A program made the translations under genes and the position numbers. Below the pieces are notes generated by a model. That model did no database searches, was not told where the DNA came from, and worked only from the letters and a program-made list of their open reading frames with translations. A DNA stretch of 44,268 bases from positions 8,499 to 52,766 of the IMG/VR virus record IMGVR_UViG_3300030102_006899; one strand, written 5' to 3'. This document shows positions 1 through 5,125 of the stretch, piece after piece. Origin of the DNA: a virus. Each line of letters starts with the position of its first letter. Position 1 is the stretch's first letter.

Positions 1-268
1 TAGGCTGATCGTAAGAATTTTGTTCCCAGAGTATATTTATCTTGTCTTTAACTTTCTTTGTTAAGTAATCAAACCACTCATAAACCTCATCAGGTTCATT
101 ACCTGTATCAGCAAATATAGCGTAATCTACAGGTTTTATTTCTTGATTGTAGATTTTCATTAACAGAGTTGATGATTGAACTCCTGCACCTAAGGAAAGT
201 ATTCTTAAATCTGGATCAGTGTCAATAATTTTTTCATGTCCCAATCTCATTTCTTTAAGATAGCTCAT
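1..268 (-). CDS. PAPS reductase-like / N-type ATP pyrophosphatase, partial (cut by window edge)
   Basis: I translated the minus strand from the ATG at 268 and obtained an open frame running off the left edge (about 89 residues). It carries LSLGAGVQSSTLL about 23 residues in, which is the PP-loop of the PAPS-reductase/adenine nucleotide alpha-hydrolase superfamily, followed by DYAIFADTGNEPDEVYEW, the usual next strand and helix. Such enzymes bind ATP or PAPS; phage versions are usually annotated PAPS reductase, but their substrate is rarely known and DndC-like roles in DNA sulfur modification are also possible. The start is preceded by AGAAGAGGAATT, a good ribosome site, and overlaps the upstream 43-aa gene by ATGA. 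It is last in the minus-strand operon seen here. The family is fairly sure; the reaction is not. Confidence 0.78.
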   Translation of the reverse strand, partial: MSYLKEMRLGHEKIIDTDPDLRILSLGAGVQSSTLLMKIYNQEIKPVDYAIFADTGNEPDEVYEWFDYLTKKVKDKINILWEQNSYDQP

Positions 269-396
269 AATTCCTCTTCTAAATCGTCCCAACCATAGAC
301 TTCACAAAATATTTCATGTTTATTCTTATAAAAAAGAACATGATCTTCATACTTAATAAGTTTAGTGGATTCTTCTCCTGTAATGTTTTTCCACAT
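265..396 (-). CDS. small hypothetical protein, 43 aa
   Basis: A 43-residue frame beginning MWKNITGEESTKLIKYED and ending in an acidic tail (WDDLEEEL). The start overlaps the stop of the upstream gene (TAATG) and its own stop overlaps the next start (ATGA), so it sits exactly in the coupled operon. GGAG lies about seven bases upstream of the ATG. There is no recognisable domain, signal peptide or membrane segment. The pattern lysine- and glutamate-rich N-terminus, then VLFYKNKHEIFCEVYGW, suggests a tiny alpha/beta fold. Function unknown. Confidence 0.6.
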   Translation of the reverse strand: MWKNITGEESTKLIKYEDHVLFYKNKHEIFCEVYGWDDLEEEL

Positions 397-569
397 TAGT
401 CATCTCCAGGAAAGTTAGGATTACCTCTATACTCTTCATATACTTTTCTTTCATATAAATCTTCCATTGATAGATATAATTTTTTAGCAACAATATAACC
501 TTTAGTGATTAACCACCTGTAAGGTGCAGTGAAGATTCTATCTTCCCAATATAAAAATTTATCTTTCAT
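396..569 (-). CDS. small hypothetical protein, 57 aa
   Basis: Begins MKDKFLYWEDRIFTAPYR and ends NPNFPGDD. A longer form from a GTG at 587 would add six residues, but the ATG at 569 forms an ATGA overlap with the stop of the upstream 43-aa gene and follows a purine-rich AGAAGAAGA, so I prefer it. It is aromatic-rich and basic with no membrane segment. It is coupled by TAATG to the next gene. Function unknown; the regular coupling within the minus-strand cluster is the main evidence that it is expressed. Confidence 0.6.
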   Translation of the reverse strand: MKDKFLYWEDRIFTAPYRWLITKGYIVAKKLYLSMEDLYERKVYEEYRGNPNFPGDD

Positions 570-697
570 TCTTCTTCTGTAAACCACTCTTTAGGAAAAC
601 CTTCTTTTCTTTTTTGCCTTTCCCATTTAGATAGTTCAATCCAATATTTAACTCTTTCAAGTAAATTATCTATGGCTGTGATAAACCGAAACCACAT
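566..697 (-). CDS. small hypothetical protein, 43 aa, helical and basic
   Basis: An open frame from ATG at 697 to TGA at 566-568, beginning MWFRFITAIDNLLERVKYW and ending KEGFPKEWFTEEE. It lies in a different frame from the C-terminus of the upstream 120-aa gene, overlapping it by 28 bases, and its stop overlaps the ATG of the downstream gene as ATGA. GAGGAG occurs upstream, though farther than usual. It is probably one amphipathic helix followed by a charged tail. Function unknown. Without this gene the 566-670 interval would be empty in an otherwise gap-free operon. Confidence 0.5.
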   Translation of the reverse strand: MWFRFITAIDNLLERVKYWIELSKWERQKRKEGFPKEWFTEEE

Positions 698-1032
698 GTC
701 CCATCAATCTCCTCATCACTTGTGCAATCTTCAGGCACAATGTTTAAGTTGTTTAACTCTGCTTGAGTGTATCGTATTATCTGCCAATCTTCCAGAGTAT
801 CAATATCTAAGTTGATTTGTTCTTCAGTTGTGTACCAAGTTATGTTACCATCAGCATCCATACTTTTAATATATCCTTTAACATCGTGATCATCGCATCT
901 ATTACCATCACACCAAAAGTTATATTCAACATTAGGTTGAGATAAATCAGGTCCATGGAAAATTGGTAAAGGTCCTCCGAGCTGTGGTAAGAAGCCACCA
1001 CCCATAAGCATTACTATCATTAACTTAATCAT
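670..1032 (-). CDS. hypothetical protein, possibly exported, 120 aa
   Basis: Starts MIKLMIVMLMGGGFLPQLG: one lysine followed by a hydrophobic stretch that could be a short signal peptide or membrane anchor. The remainder is acidic with four cysteines (FWCDGNRCDD, EDCTSDE, DGTCGFG), the kind of spacing seen in small disulfide-bonded exported proteins. The start has GGAG upstream and overlaps the preceding stop as TAATG. I do not recognise the family. The combination of export-like N-terminus and cysteines suggests action outside the cytoplasm, for example at the host envelope, but this is inference. Confidence 0.6.
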   Translation of the reverse strand: MIKLMIVMLMGGGFLPQLGGPLPIFHGPDLSQPNVEYNFWCDGNRCDDHDVKGYIKSMDADGNITWYTTEEQINLDIDTLEDWQIIRYTQAELNNLNIVPEDCTSDEEIDGTCGFGLSQP

Positions 1033-1145
1033 TATTCTTCTTCTCCTTCATCTACAACTTCTACTTCAATAGGAATATGTAGTGGAGGATTGACAAATTC
1101 AAGATCAATATACTCTCCATGCCTTGTTATTACTTTTATTATCAT
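1032..1145 (-). CDS. small acidic hypothetical protein, 37 aa
   Basis: A short frame, MIIKVITRHGEYIDLEFVN to VVDEGEEE, that fills the gap between the methyltransferase gene and the 120-aa gene. An AAGGA site lies just upstream of the ATG, and the stop overlaps the next start as TAATG. It is predicted to be a small beta-rich protein with an acidic tail. Function unknown. Confidence 0.55.
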   Translation of the reverse strand: MIIKVITRHGEYIDLEFVNPPLHIPIEVEVVDEGEEE

Positions 1146-1146
1146 T

Positions 1147-2763
1147 TTATTCCTTTATCATATATCTACTATCAAATACAATAGTACCAAATTTTAAACT
1201 ATTTGCAATACATATACCAACAAATTCAGCACAGGCAGGAACAACTGCATTCCCAAGTGCTTTTATTTTATTTACACGATCAGGTTCATTTTCTACTGTT
1301 CTGGGTACAGTTTCCCATGGTTCTATAAGATATTCGTCTTGATAAATCTTAGGATCTTCAGCTAATTGATTTTTAGGATTAATTCCTTGTGCTATTCTTT
1401 TTGTACTAGGTCTGCTACTAGATGCTATAGGTGTATGCCATTTTTGTTGTTTCCACTCAATATTTGTTACCTCTGTCATTTCTTTGTCATATTTTATTTC
1501 TGATAAAAATGGTTTTATTTTATTCCAATCTTCAATAGATGGATAACTAAATCCAGAGCTATCATACCTAAACCAATGTTCTATTGTAGATTTTTTTATG
1601 TCTGTAGAATCATTAAGTAACTTAACAGAAGTTACGCTTCTTAAGTAATCAACAAATTCTTTTTGTGGAGGCAGTAAATCTCTTTTAACCATTACATGAT
1701 TTTTATACTCTTCAAAAAGTTCAGGATTTTTTAATATCTGATCTATAGCTATTTGATCAGCTAAGGCTATTTGAACTTTTTCTCCTGAAGCTCTATGAGT
1801 TTTTCCTTGCATCAGTTTAGTTGCATGCTTCATAGCATCTTCTTTGGAATCAGCTAATGTTGGAGTTCTCCAAGTGTGATCCGAGTTGTAAGACCAATAA
1901 TTTGGTAGTCCTAATCTTCCTGCCAATCCTGGGGAAAGCCCATAAGAAGAGACACCCATTGACTGTTCAAGCGTTTCCCAATAAGTTCTGGGTTTCTTTC
2001 CCCCATGTCCTGTTCCAGAGTCGATCCATGCTTCCCTGCTTTCACTGAGGGAGCTTGTTTGTTTATTGGTTTCGAGGCTTGACTTGCTCTCGGAGTTGAG
2101 TAAAGTTTCCTGTTCTCTCTGAGATTCCCTGTACTTTTTCTCTTGCTCTTCTTGGATTTGTCTCCACGATATAGAGCGTTCTCCAAAGCTTCCCCTTCTC
2201 TCGGTTTCAAGTAATCCATAGTGTTCGGAGTTTCCCACGATGAAGATTCTTTCTCTAAGGTGCGAGGCATTAACCGAGGCTGCTGATACAATTTGCCATT
2301 CAACACTATACCCCCTATCGGAAAGGAAAGAAATAACTCTTGCGAATGCTCCTCCTTTTCTGCCTTCGTCATCTTTTGCTGTAAGGAGTCCTCTGACATT
2401 TTCTGCCACAACCCATTTTGGTCTAAGTACGCTAATGGCTCTCTCGAATTGATACCATAACATTCCTCGTTCATCTTCTTCACTCATTCCTTTCCTATTA
2501 CCTGCGTAACTAAAACTTTGACAAGGAAAACCTCCTATCAAAACATCAACAGGTTCTAATTTACTAAAATCTACTTCTGCAATATCTTTATTTATTACAG
2601 TTGAATTAGGGAATCTTTTTTCTAATACACTACAACAGTATTCATCGACTTCAACTTGCCATATTGTTTTTGCATTAAAATCTGATAGACCTCTTTCTAT
2701 ACCTAGATCTAAGCCACCAATACCTGAAAAAAGACTACCTATTTTTATTTTTCTTCTCCCCAT
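1147..2763 (-). CDS. dcm: DNA cytosine-5 methyltransferase (Dcm type)
   Basis: A 538-residue C5-MTase. Motif I is GSLFSGIGGLDLG (9-21). Motif IV, GGFPCQSFS (77-85), holds the catalytic Cys81. Motif VI is AENVRG (120-125), motif VIII RERIFIVG (170-177), and motif X KALGNAVVP near residue 509. It would methylate C5 of cytosine from SAM, probably to protect phage DNA from restriction or for regulation. Oddly, about 230 residues separate YGLSPGLAGRL (about 280) from motif X, including several W-x-TP segments, far more than a compact Dcm carries; this may be an enlarged target-recognition domain. Residues 94-284 are also read in a second frame (see the 1911-2483 entry), and there the GC content is about 45 percent against about 27 percent in the downstream part of the gene. 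The ATG lacks a good ribosome site and overlaps a 33-aa gene, so translation may be coupled. Confidence 0.93.
   Translation of the reverse strand: MGRRKIKIGSLFSGIGGLDLGIERGLSDFNAKTIWQVEVDEYCCSVLEKRFPNSTVINKDIAEVDFSKLEPVDVLIGGFPCQSFSYAGNRKGMSEEDERGMLWYQFERAISVLRPKWVVAENVRGLLTAKDDEGRKGGAFARVISFLSDRGYSVEWQIVSAASVNASHLRERIFIVGNSEHYGLLETERRGSFGERSISWRQIQEEQEKKYRESQREQETLLNSESKSSLETNKQTSSLSESREAWIDSGTGHGGKKPRTYWETLEQSMGVSSYGLSPGLAGRLGLPNYWSYNSDHTWRTPTLADSKEDAMKHATKLMQGKTHRASGEKVQIALADQIAIDQILKNPELFEEYKNHVMVKRDLLPPQKEFVDYLRSVTSVKLLNDSTDIKKSTIEHWFRYDSSGFSYPSIEDWNKIKPFLSEIKYDKEMTEVTNIEWKQQKWHTPIASSSRPSTKRIAQGINPKNQLAEDPKIYQDEYLIEPWETVPRTVENEPDRVNKIKALGNAVVPACAEFVGICIANSLKFGTIVFDSRYMIKE
1911..2483 (-). 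CDS. overprinted ORF inside dcm: methyltransferase-associated TP-repeat protein
   Basis: A 190-residue frame lying wholly inside dcm on the same strand, shifted by one base. It does not look like random sequence. It reads CYGINSREPLAYLD, then SFPIGGIVLNGKLYQQPRL, SSSWETPNTMDYLKP, KLYSTPRASQASKP and finally LNSQWVSLLMGFPQDW. This order (S-R-E-x-L-A-Y-L-D, a F-P-x-x-G segment with N-G-K-L-Y, repeated x-TP-x-A-x-x, then LN-x-x-W-V-x-x-LMGFP-x-x-W) is that of a protein often encoded beside phage C5 methyltransferases and resembling their target-recognition region. The start is GTG at 2483, with AAAGGA just upstream, or ATG at 2474. Local GC is raised throughout. It could be a real overlapping gene, a relic of a frameshift, or part of a fused product. 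Whether it is translated is unproven. Confidence 0.6.
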   Translation of the reverse strand: MKKMNEECYGINSREPLAYLDQNGLWQKMSEDSLQQKMTKAEKEEHSQELFLSFPIGGIVLNGKLYQQPRLMPRTLEKESSSWETPNTMDYLKPREGEALENALYRGDKSKKSKRKSTGNLRENRKLYSTPRASQASKPINKQAPSVKAGKHGSTLEQDMGERNPELIGKRLNSQWVSLLMGFPQDWQED

Positions 2764-2836
2764 ATACAGGTAGGCTGTGATTCCAATTTATTTCATGAGT
2801 CCATTCATGTAACTCTTTTCTAAATCTTCTTTTCAT
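2735..2836 (-). CDS. small basic protein, 33 aa
   Basis: MKRRFRKELHEWTHEINWN to GEKKNKNR. A strong AAGGAGAG site lies three bases before the ATG. The frame overlaps the start of dcm by 29 bases and sits where dcm lacks its own ribosome site, so it may act as a coupled leader peptide as well as, or instead of, having its own function. It is highly basic and could bind nucleic acid. No family is recognised. Confidence 0.5.
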   Translation of the reverse strand: MKRRFRKELHEWTHEINWNHSLPVYGEKKNKNR

Positions 2837-2969
2837 TACTCTCCTTCAACTGTTGTTCATCATTAGATAAATCTAAACAATCATCACAAATTATTAAAAC
2901 ATCTTTTTTTTGTAATGGTTCTTTACATAGTCTACATAATTGGACTGTTAGTATTGCTCTCTTTTCCAT
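2820..2969 (-). CDS. zinc-ribbon microprotein, 49 aa
   Basis: Begins MEKRAILTVQLCRLCKEPL and contains CRLC and CDDC fourteen residues apart, a minimal zinc ribbon, followed by an acidic and lysine-rich tail. I chose the ATG at 2969, not the longer frame from 3005, because GGGAGAGAAG precedes it directly and because it then overlaps the end of the upstream gene by the short span usual here. Zinc ribbons of this size in phages often bind nucleic acid or a host protein. Specific role unknown. Confidence 0.6.
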   Translation of the reverse strand: MEKRAILTVQLCRLCKEPLQKKDVLIICDDCLDLSNDEQQLKESNEKKI

Positions 2970-3484
2970 CTTCTCTCCCAATCTTTTGCATCTTCCCAAC
3001 ACCACTTACTACTATTCCAATCTCTCCACTGAGTTCTACCATAAATATCTTCAGCTAAAATACTTGCAAACATAATGTTGTAATAAGGAGTAAATTGTAC
3101 TTTTGTTTGTTCAAATCCATGGCTTGATTTAGAAGTGGGACCTTCGTATGGTCGCCCATGACGAAGGATTACCCACTCGTTCCACCTAGGCAGATCATAT
3201 TCCTCAGCAACCCAATTCCAGGTCCAAGGTACGAATTGCATAACGCCTGAATCGGAATTGTCATCACGATATGCAGTATCTTTTCCCCTACTTTCGCACC
3301 ACCCAATTCTTACAGCAGTATCTATGTTTTCAAAATCAAAAAATTCTAAATAAAGGTCTGAATATTTTCTCATAGAAGAAGGTATTTCTCTTCTACATTC
3401 TAAAGATTGTTGAACAAATTGTGTTTCACTGCCTATTAGGGGTGTAGAAAAACTTGCTAAGAATAGCATACATTCAGCTATCAT
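2948..3484 (-). CDS. exported lysozyme-like lytic transglycosylase
   Basis: 178 residues. The N-terminus MIAECMLFLASFSTPLIG is a probable signal peptide. The core reads IGWCESRGKDT (60-70) and SGVMQFVPWTW (79-89), matching the SLT/lysozyme-like fold: the E of ES, here Glu64, is the expected catalytic acid, and S-G-x-M-Q-F forms the second substrate strand. Such enzymes cut the MurNAc-GlcNAc bond of peptidoglycan. The C-terminus is tryptophan-rich and basic (WERRWKREQY). An AAGGAG site precedes the ATG. It lies far from the lysis module at 42574-43776 and on the opposite strand, so it might help entry, superinfection exclusion or a different lysis step. A resuscitation-promoting-factor-like role is an alternative. 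Confidence 0.75.
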   Translation of the reverse strand: MIAECMLFLASFSTPLIGSETQFVQQSLECRREIPSSMRKYSDLYLEFFDFENIDTAVRIGWCESRGKDTAYRDDNSDSGVMQFVPWTWNWVAEEYDLPRWNEWVILRHGRPYEGPTSKSSHGFEQTKVQFTPYYNIMFASILAEDIYGRTQWRDWNSSKWCWEDAKDWERRWKREQY

Positions 3485-3505
3485 ATTCTCCTTTGTTTGT
3501 GATAT

Positions 3506-3736
3506 TTAGTCTACAATAAGCATTTCTGCGTCATTTAAGCATAAAGCTTTGGACTTTCCTGCTGTTGATCCTACATGAGAGTAGGAGGTTTTAGTTCCAA
3601 CTGCTTTTACTTTATACACTTCTGCTTCGTGAGAGCTTAAGTAAGGATTCCACCTTACATGTATCATATACTCTCCTTTGTGGATTATCTCATCCTCAAA
3701 AGCAGGTGCTGTATCGACATAAGGTACTTCTACCAA
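3506..3736 (-). CDS. hypothetical protein, 76 aa
   Basis: First gene of the minus-strand operon. The start is TTG at 3736, chosen because AAGGAG lies about six bases upstream and the next ATG (residue 24) has no such site. It contains EYMIHVRWNPYLSSHEAEVYKV and HVGSTAGKSKAL, suggesting a small beta-sheet protein. No membrane segment or cysteine pair beyond one Cys. Function unknown; as the first gene after the divergent promoter it is probably made early. Confidence 0.6.
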   Translation of the reverse strand: MVEVPYVDTAPAFEDEIIHKGEYMIHVRWNPYLSSHEAEVYKVKAVGTKTSYSHVGSTAGKSKALCLNDAEMLIVD

Positions 3737-3763
3737 AATATCTCCTTTTCTATCTGATAGTTA

Positions 3764-3793
3764 ATTATAAACATAAAGTTTGCATTTGTGCAA
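3764..3793 (-). promoter_or_regulatory. sigma-70-type promoter for the minus-strand operon
   Basis: On the minus strand the sequence reads TTGCAC, 18 bases, TATAAT: -35 at 3788-3793, perfect -10 at 3764-3769. The transcript would start near 3757, a short distance before the ribosome site of the 3506-3736 gene. Confidence 0.7.
3780..3793. promoter_or_regulatory. palindrome between divergent promoters (candidate operator)
   Basis: TTGCA, TTTG, TGCAA is a perfect inverted repeat with a four-base centre. Its right arm is most of the minus-strand -35 box, and it also overlaps the probable plus-strand -35 (TTGTGC, 3786-3791). A protein bound here would block both promoters. The HTH protein encoded just to the right is an obvious candidate, but nothing in the sequence proves binding. 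Confidence 0.45.
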
Positions 3794-3816
3794 GAATCTG
3801 ATAAACTTTTTATATA
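3786..3816 (+). promoter_or_regulatory. probable promoter for the HTH/zinc-finger gene
   Basis: TTGTGC (3786-3791) is followed after 17-19 bases by TTTATA/TATATA (3809-3816). The boxes are weaker than those on the opposite strand. A start near 3822 would leave almost no leader before the AAGGAG ribosome site at 3823-3828. Confidence 0.4.
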
Positions 3817-3833
3817 GTATTGAAGGAGAACAT

Positions 3834-4655
3834 TTGGACAACAAAAAAAGATTTACACCTCTAAAATTAACAAAAGAAGAAATTATCGAATTAATTCTAA
3901 GTGATCCAAGTAAAACAAACATTGAATGGGGTAATGAATGGGGTGTTTCTAGGGAAAGAGTTAGGCAGTTAAGAGTTAGATTTGGTATTCCTAGTGTAAA
4001 AGCCTTTAATCATGATGTTTTTAACGAAGCATTAAAAAGAATTGAAAATGGTTATGGCAATTTAAATGCTTCTTTATTTAAAGATATGCCAAATTTTGGT
4101 TTAAGAACTTTAAAGAATTGGATGGTAAATGATCAAAACATTAGAAGAGCAGTAGAAAGTGCTAATCAAAAAGCTTACAATAATAAATATCATCCACTTC
4201 AAAAAATGTGTAGTCAATGTGAAATTGTTTTACCTATAGATAAATTTTATAGTTCAAAAACAGGAAGAGACAAAAAAATGCACAAATGTATTGATTGTGA
4301 TATTAAAACAGTTAAATACTACTACGATAAAAGATCTGTTACTGAACCTACTGTAGATAAAAAGCAATGTGCAATTTACAAAGATCTTGGAGAACTTCCT
4401 GCAGAATTTTTTCATAAATCAAGAAAGACTGCAACAGGATTGCAATATACCTGTAAACAATATGGTAAGGCTTACTCAAAGTATAAAAATATGTTTTTAA
4501 AAGCAAGTGCTATTGAAAACCCTTCACAAAAAATGTCAGAGTTAAAATTTTTAGGAGATTGGAAACTAAAAGCTTACAATGAGGGAAAACAAAACTTAAT
4601 AAAAGATTTACAAATTTACAATGCAAAAGTGGAAGGTCAGAAAATCTTCGGTTAG
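3834..4655 (+). CDS. HTH and zinc-finger DNA-binding protein
   Basis: 273 residues from TTG 3834; AAGGAG lies five bases upstream, while the longer frame from TTG 3780 would run through the promoter. Residues about 28-55 (NEWGVSRERVRQLRVRFG) resemble an HTH of the sigma region 4 type. A zinc finger follows, CSQC (126-129) and CIDC (152-155) with KFYSSKTGRDKK between, a pattern common in phage HNH-associated and DNA-binding proteins. A second copy of the same unit follows at about 179-210, but each CxxC has become CxxY. No HNH catalytic residues are seen. The C-terminus is lysine-rich and helical. Likely a regulator or a small-terminase-like DNA-binding protein; lying alone between the divergent promoters and a terminator-like structure, a regulator is favoured. 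Confidence 0.6.
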   Translation: MDNKKRFTPLKLTKEEIIELILSDPSKTNIEWGNEWGVSRERVRQLRVRFGIPSVKAFNHDVFNEALKRIENGYGNLNASLFKDMPNFGLRTLKNWMVNDQNIRRAVESANQKAYNNKYHPLQKMCSQCEIVLPIDKFYSSKTGRDKKMHKCIDCDIKTVKYYYDKRSVTEPTVDKKQCAIYKDLGELPAEFFHKSRKTATGLQYTCKQYGKAYSKYKNMFLKASAIENPSQKMSELKFLGDWKLKAYNEGKQNLIKDLQIYNAKVEGQKIFG

Positions 4656-4678
4656 TATTAGATATACTATCTGATTTG

Positions 4679-4741
4679 AAAATAGTCGGTGGGGAAAACT
4701 TTCACGCAAGTGAAGAGTAATCAGGCTCCATCGACTGTTTT
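4679..4741 (+). ncRNA. structured RNA element or complex terminator
   Basis: Bases 4679-4694 pair with 4726-4741 over 16 pairs. Several are G-U wobbles, which pair only in the plus-strand RNA. Inside, 4700-4705 and 4710-4715 form a second helix closed by a GCAA tetraloop (GNRA class). Between the helices is an asymmetric internal loop (AAAAC opposite a purine-rich ten- to twelve-base strand). The 3' arm ends in TTTT and runs into CTTTT, so it may terminate the upstream gene. A nested GNRA hairpin is more than a simple terminator needs, so a small regulatory RNA is also possible. I do not recognise a known riboswitch or ribozyme consensus. Confidence 0.55.
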
Positions 4742-4762
4742 CTTTTATCTCACAATTCTCAA

Positions 4763-4771
4763 TGTTATAAT
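4763..4771 (+). promoter_or_regulatory. extended -10 promoter, possibly leaderless
   Basis: TGtTATAAT is a perfect extended -10 element. The last base of the -10 is 4771 and the next ATG begins at 4778, so initiation at the usual distance would start on or near the A of the start codon. There is no ribosome site before that ATG. It is the probable promoter of the tail gene operon. Confidence 0.55.
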
Positions 4772-4777
4772 TGAAAT

Positions 4778-5125
4778 ATGCCGAAACTTACTACTGCATT
4801 ATTAAATCAATCTATAGATATTGAAAGACTTTCAGGTACAGATTCTATTGATGATAGAGGGAATATAAGCACATCTTTTTCATCTAGTTCAAGTTCTGTA
4901 CAAGCTAGGATTCTTGAATCAAAAGACAATACAGAAGTTCTTGAAGGCAATCTAGAAGTTAATAATGTCAAACTTCGTGTCATTGTTCCTGCAGACACAG
5001 ATGTAACAACTAGAGATAGACTTTCTTTTGACTCCAGGAAGTGGAACATTATTGGTATTAAAAATAAAAGAGATAGATTTGGAAACATATTTTATAAACA
5101 ATTAGTTTGTGAAAGTGGTTACTAA
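4778..5125 (+). CDS. head-tail joining (head closure) protein
   Basis: 115 residues. It begins MPKLTTALLNQSIDIERLSG and continues with a glycine/serine turn, VQARILESK, VKLRVIVPADTDVTTRDRLSF and WNIIGIKNKRDRFGNIFYKQL. This is the beta-barrel pattern of the SPP1 gp16 / phage head-tail joining family, which stoppers the portal after DNA packaging. Its position first in the tail operon and the overlap (TAATG) with the HK97-gp10-like gene agree. Connector, portal and capsid genes, normally just upstream, are absent; instead the regulator gene lies to the left, so the head genes must be elsewhere in the genome. Confidence 0.75.
   Translation: MPKLTTALLNQSIDIERLSGTDSIDDRGNISTSFSSSSSSVQARILESKDNTEVLEGNLEVNNVKLRVIVPADTDVTTRDRLSFDSRKWNIIGIKNKRDRFGNIFYKQLVCESGY

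Noticed and set aside
570-587. GTG start giving six extra residues to the 396-569 gene
   Set aside because: The ATG at 569 makes the ATGA coupling seen throughout the operon.
2240-2452. Plus-strand ORF opposite dcm
   Set aside because: Lies in the GC-rich dual-coding part, but has no motif, ribosome site or partner genes on that strand.
4656-4777. tRNA or known riboswitch in the structured region
   Set aside because: No cloverleaf or T-loop sequence and no match to a riboswitch or ribozyme consensus that I know.
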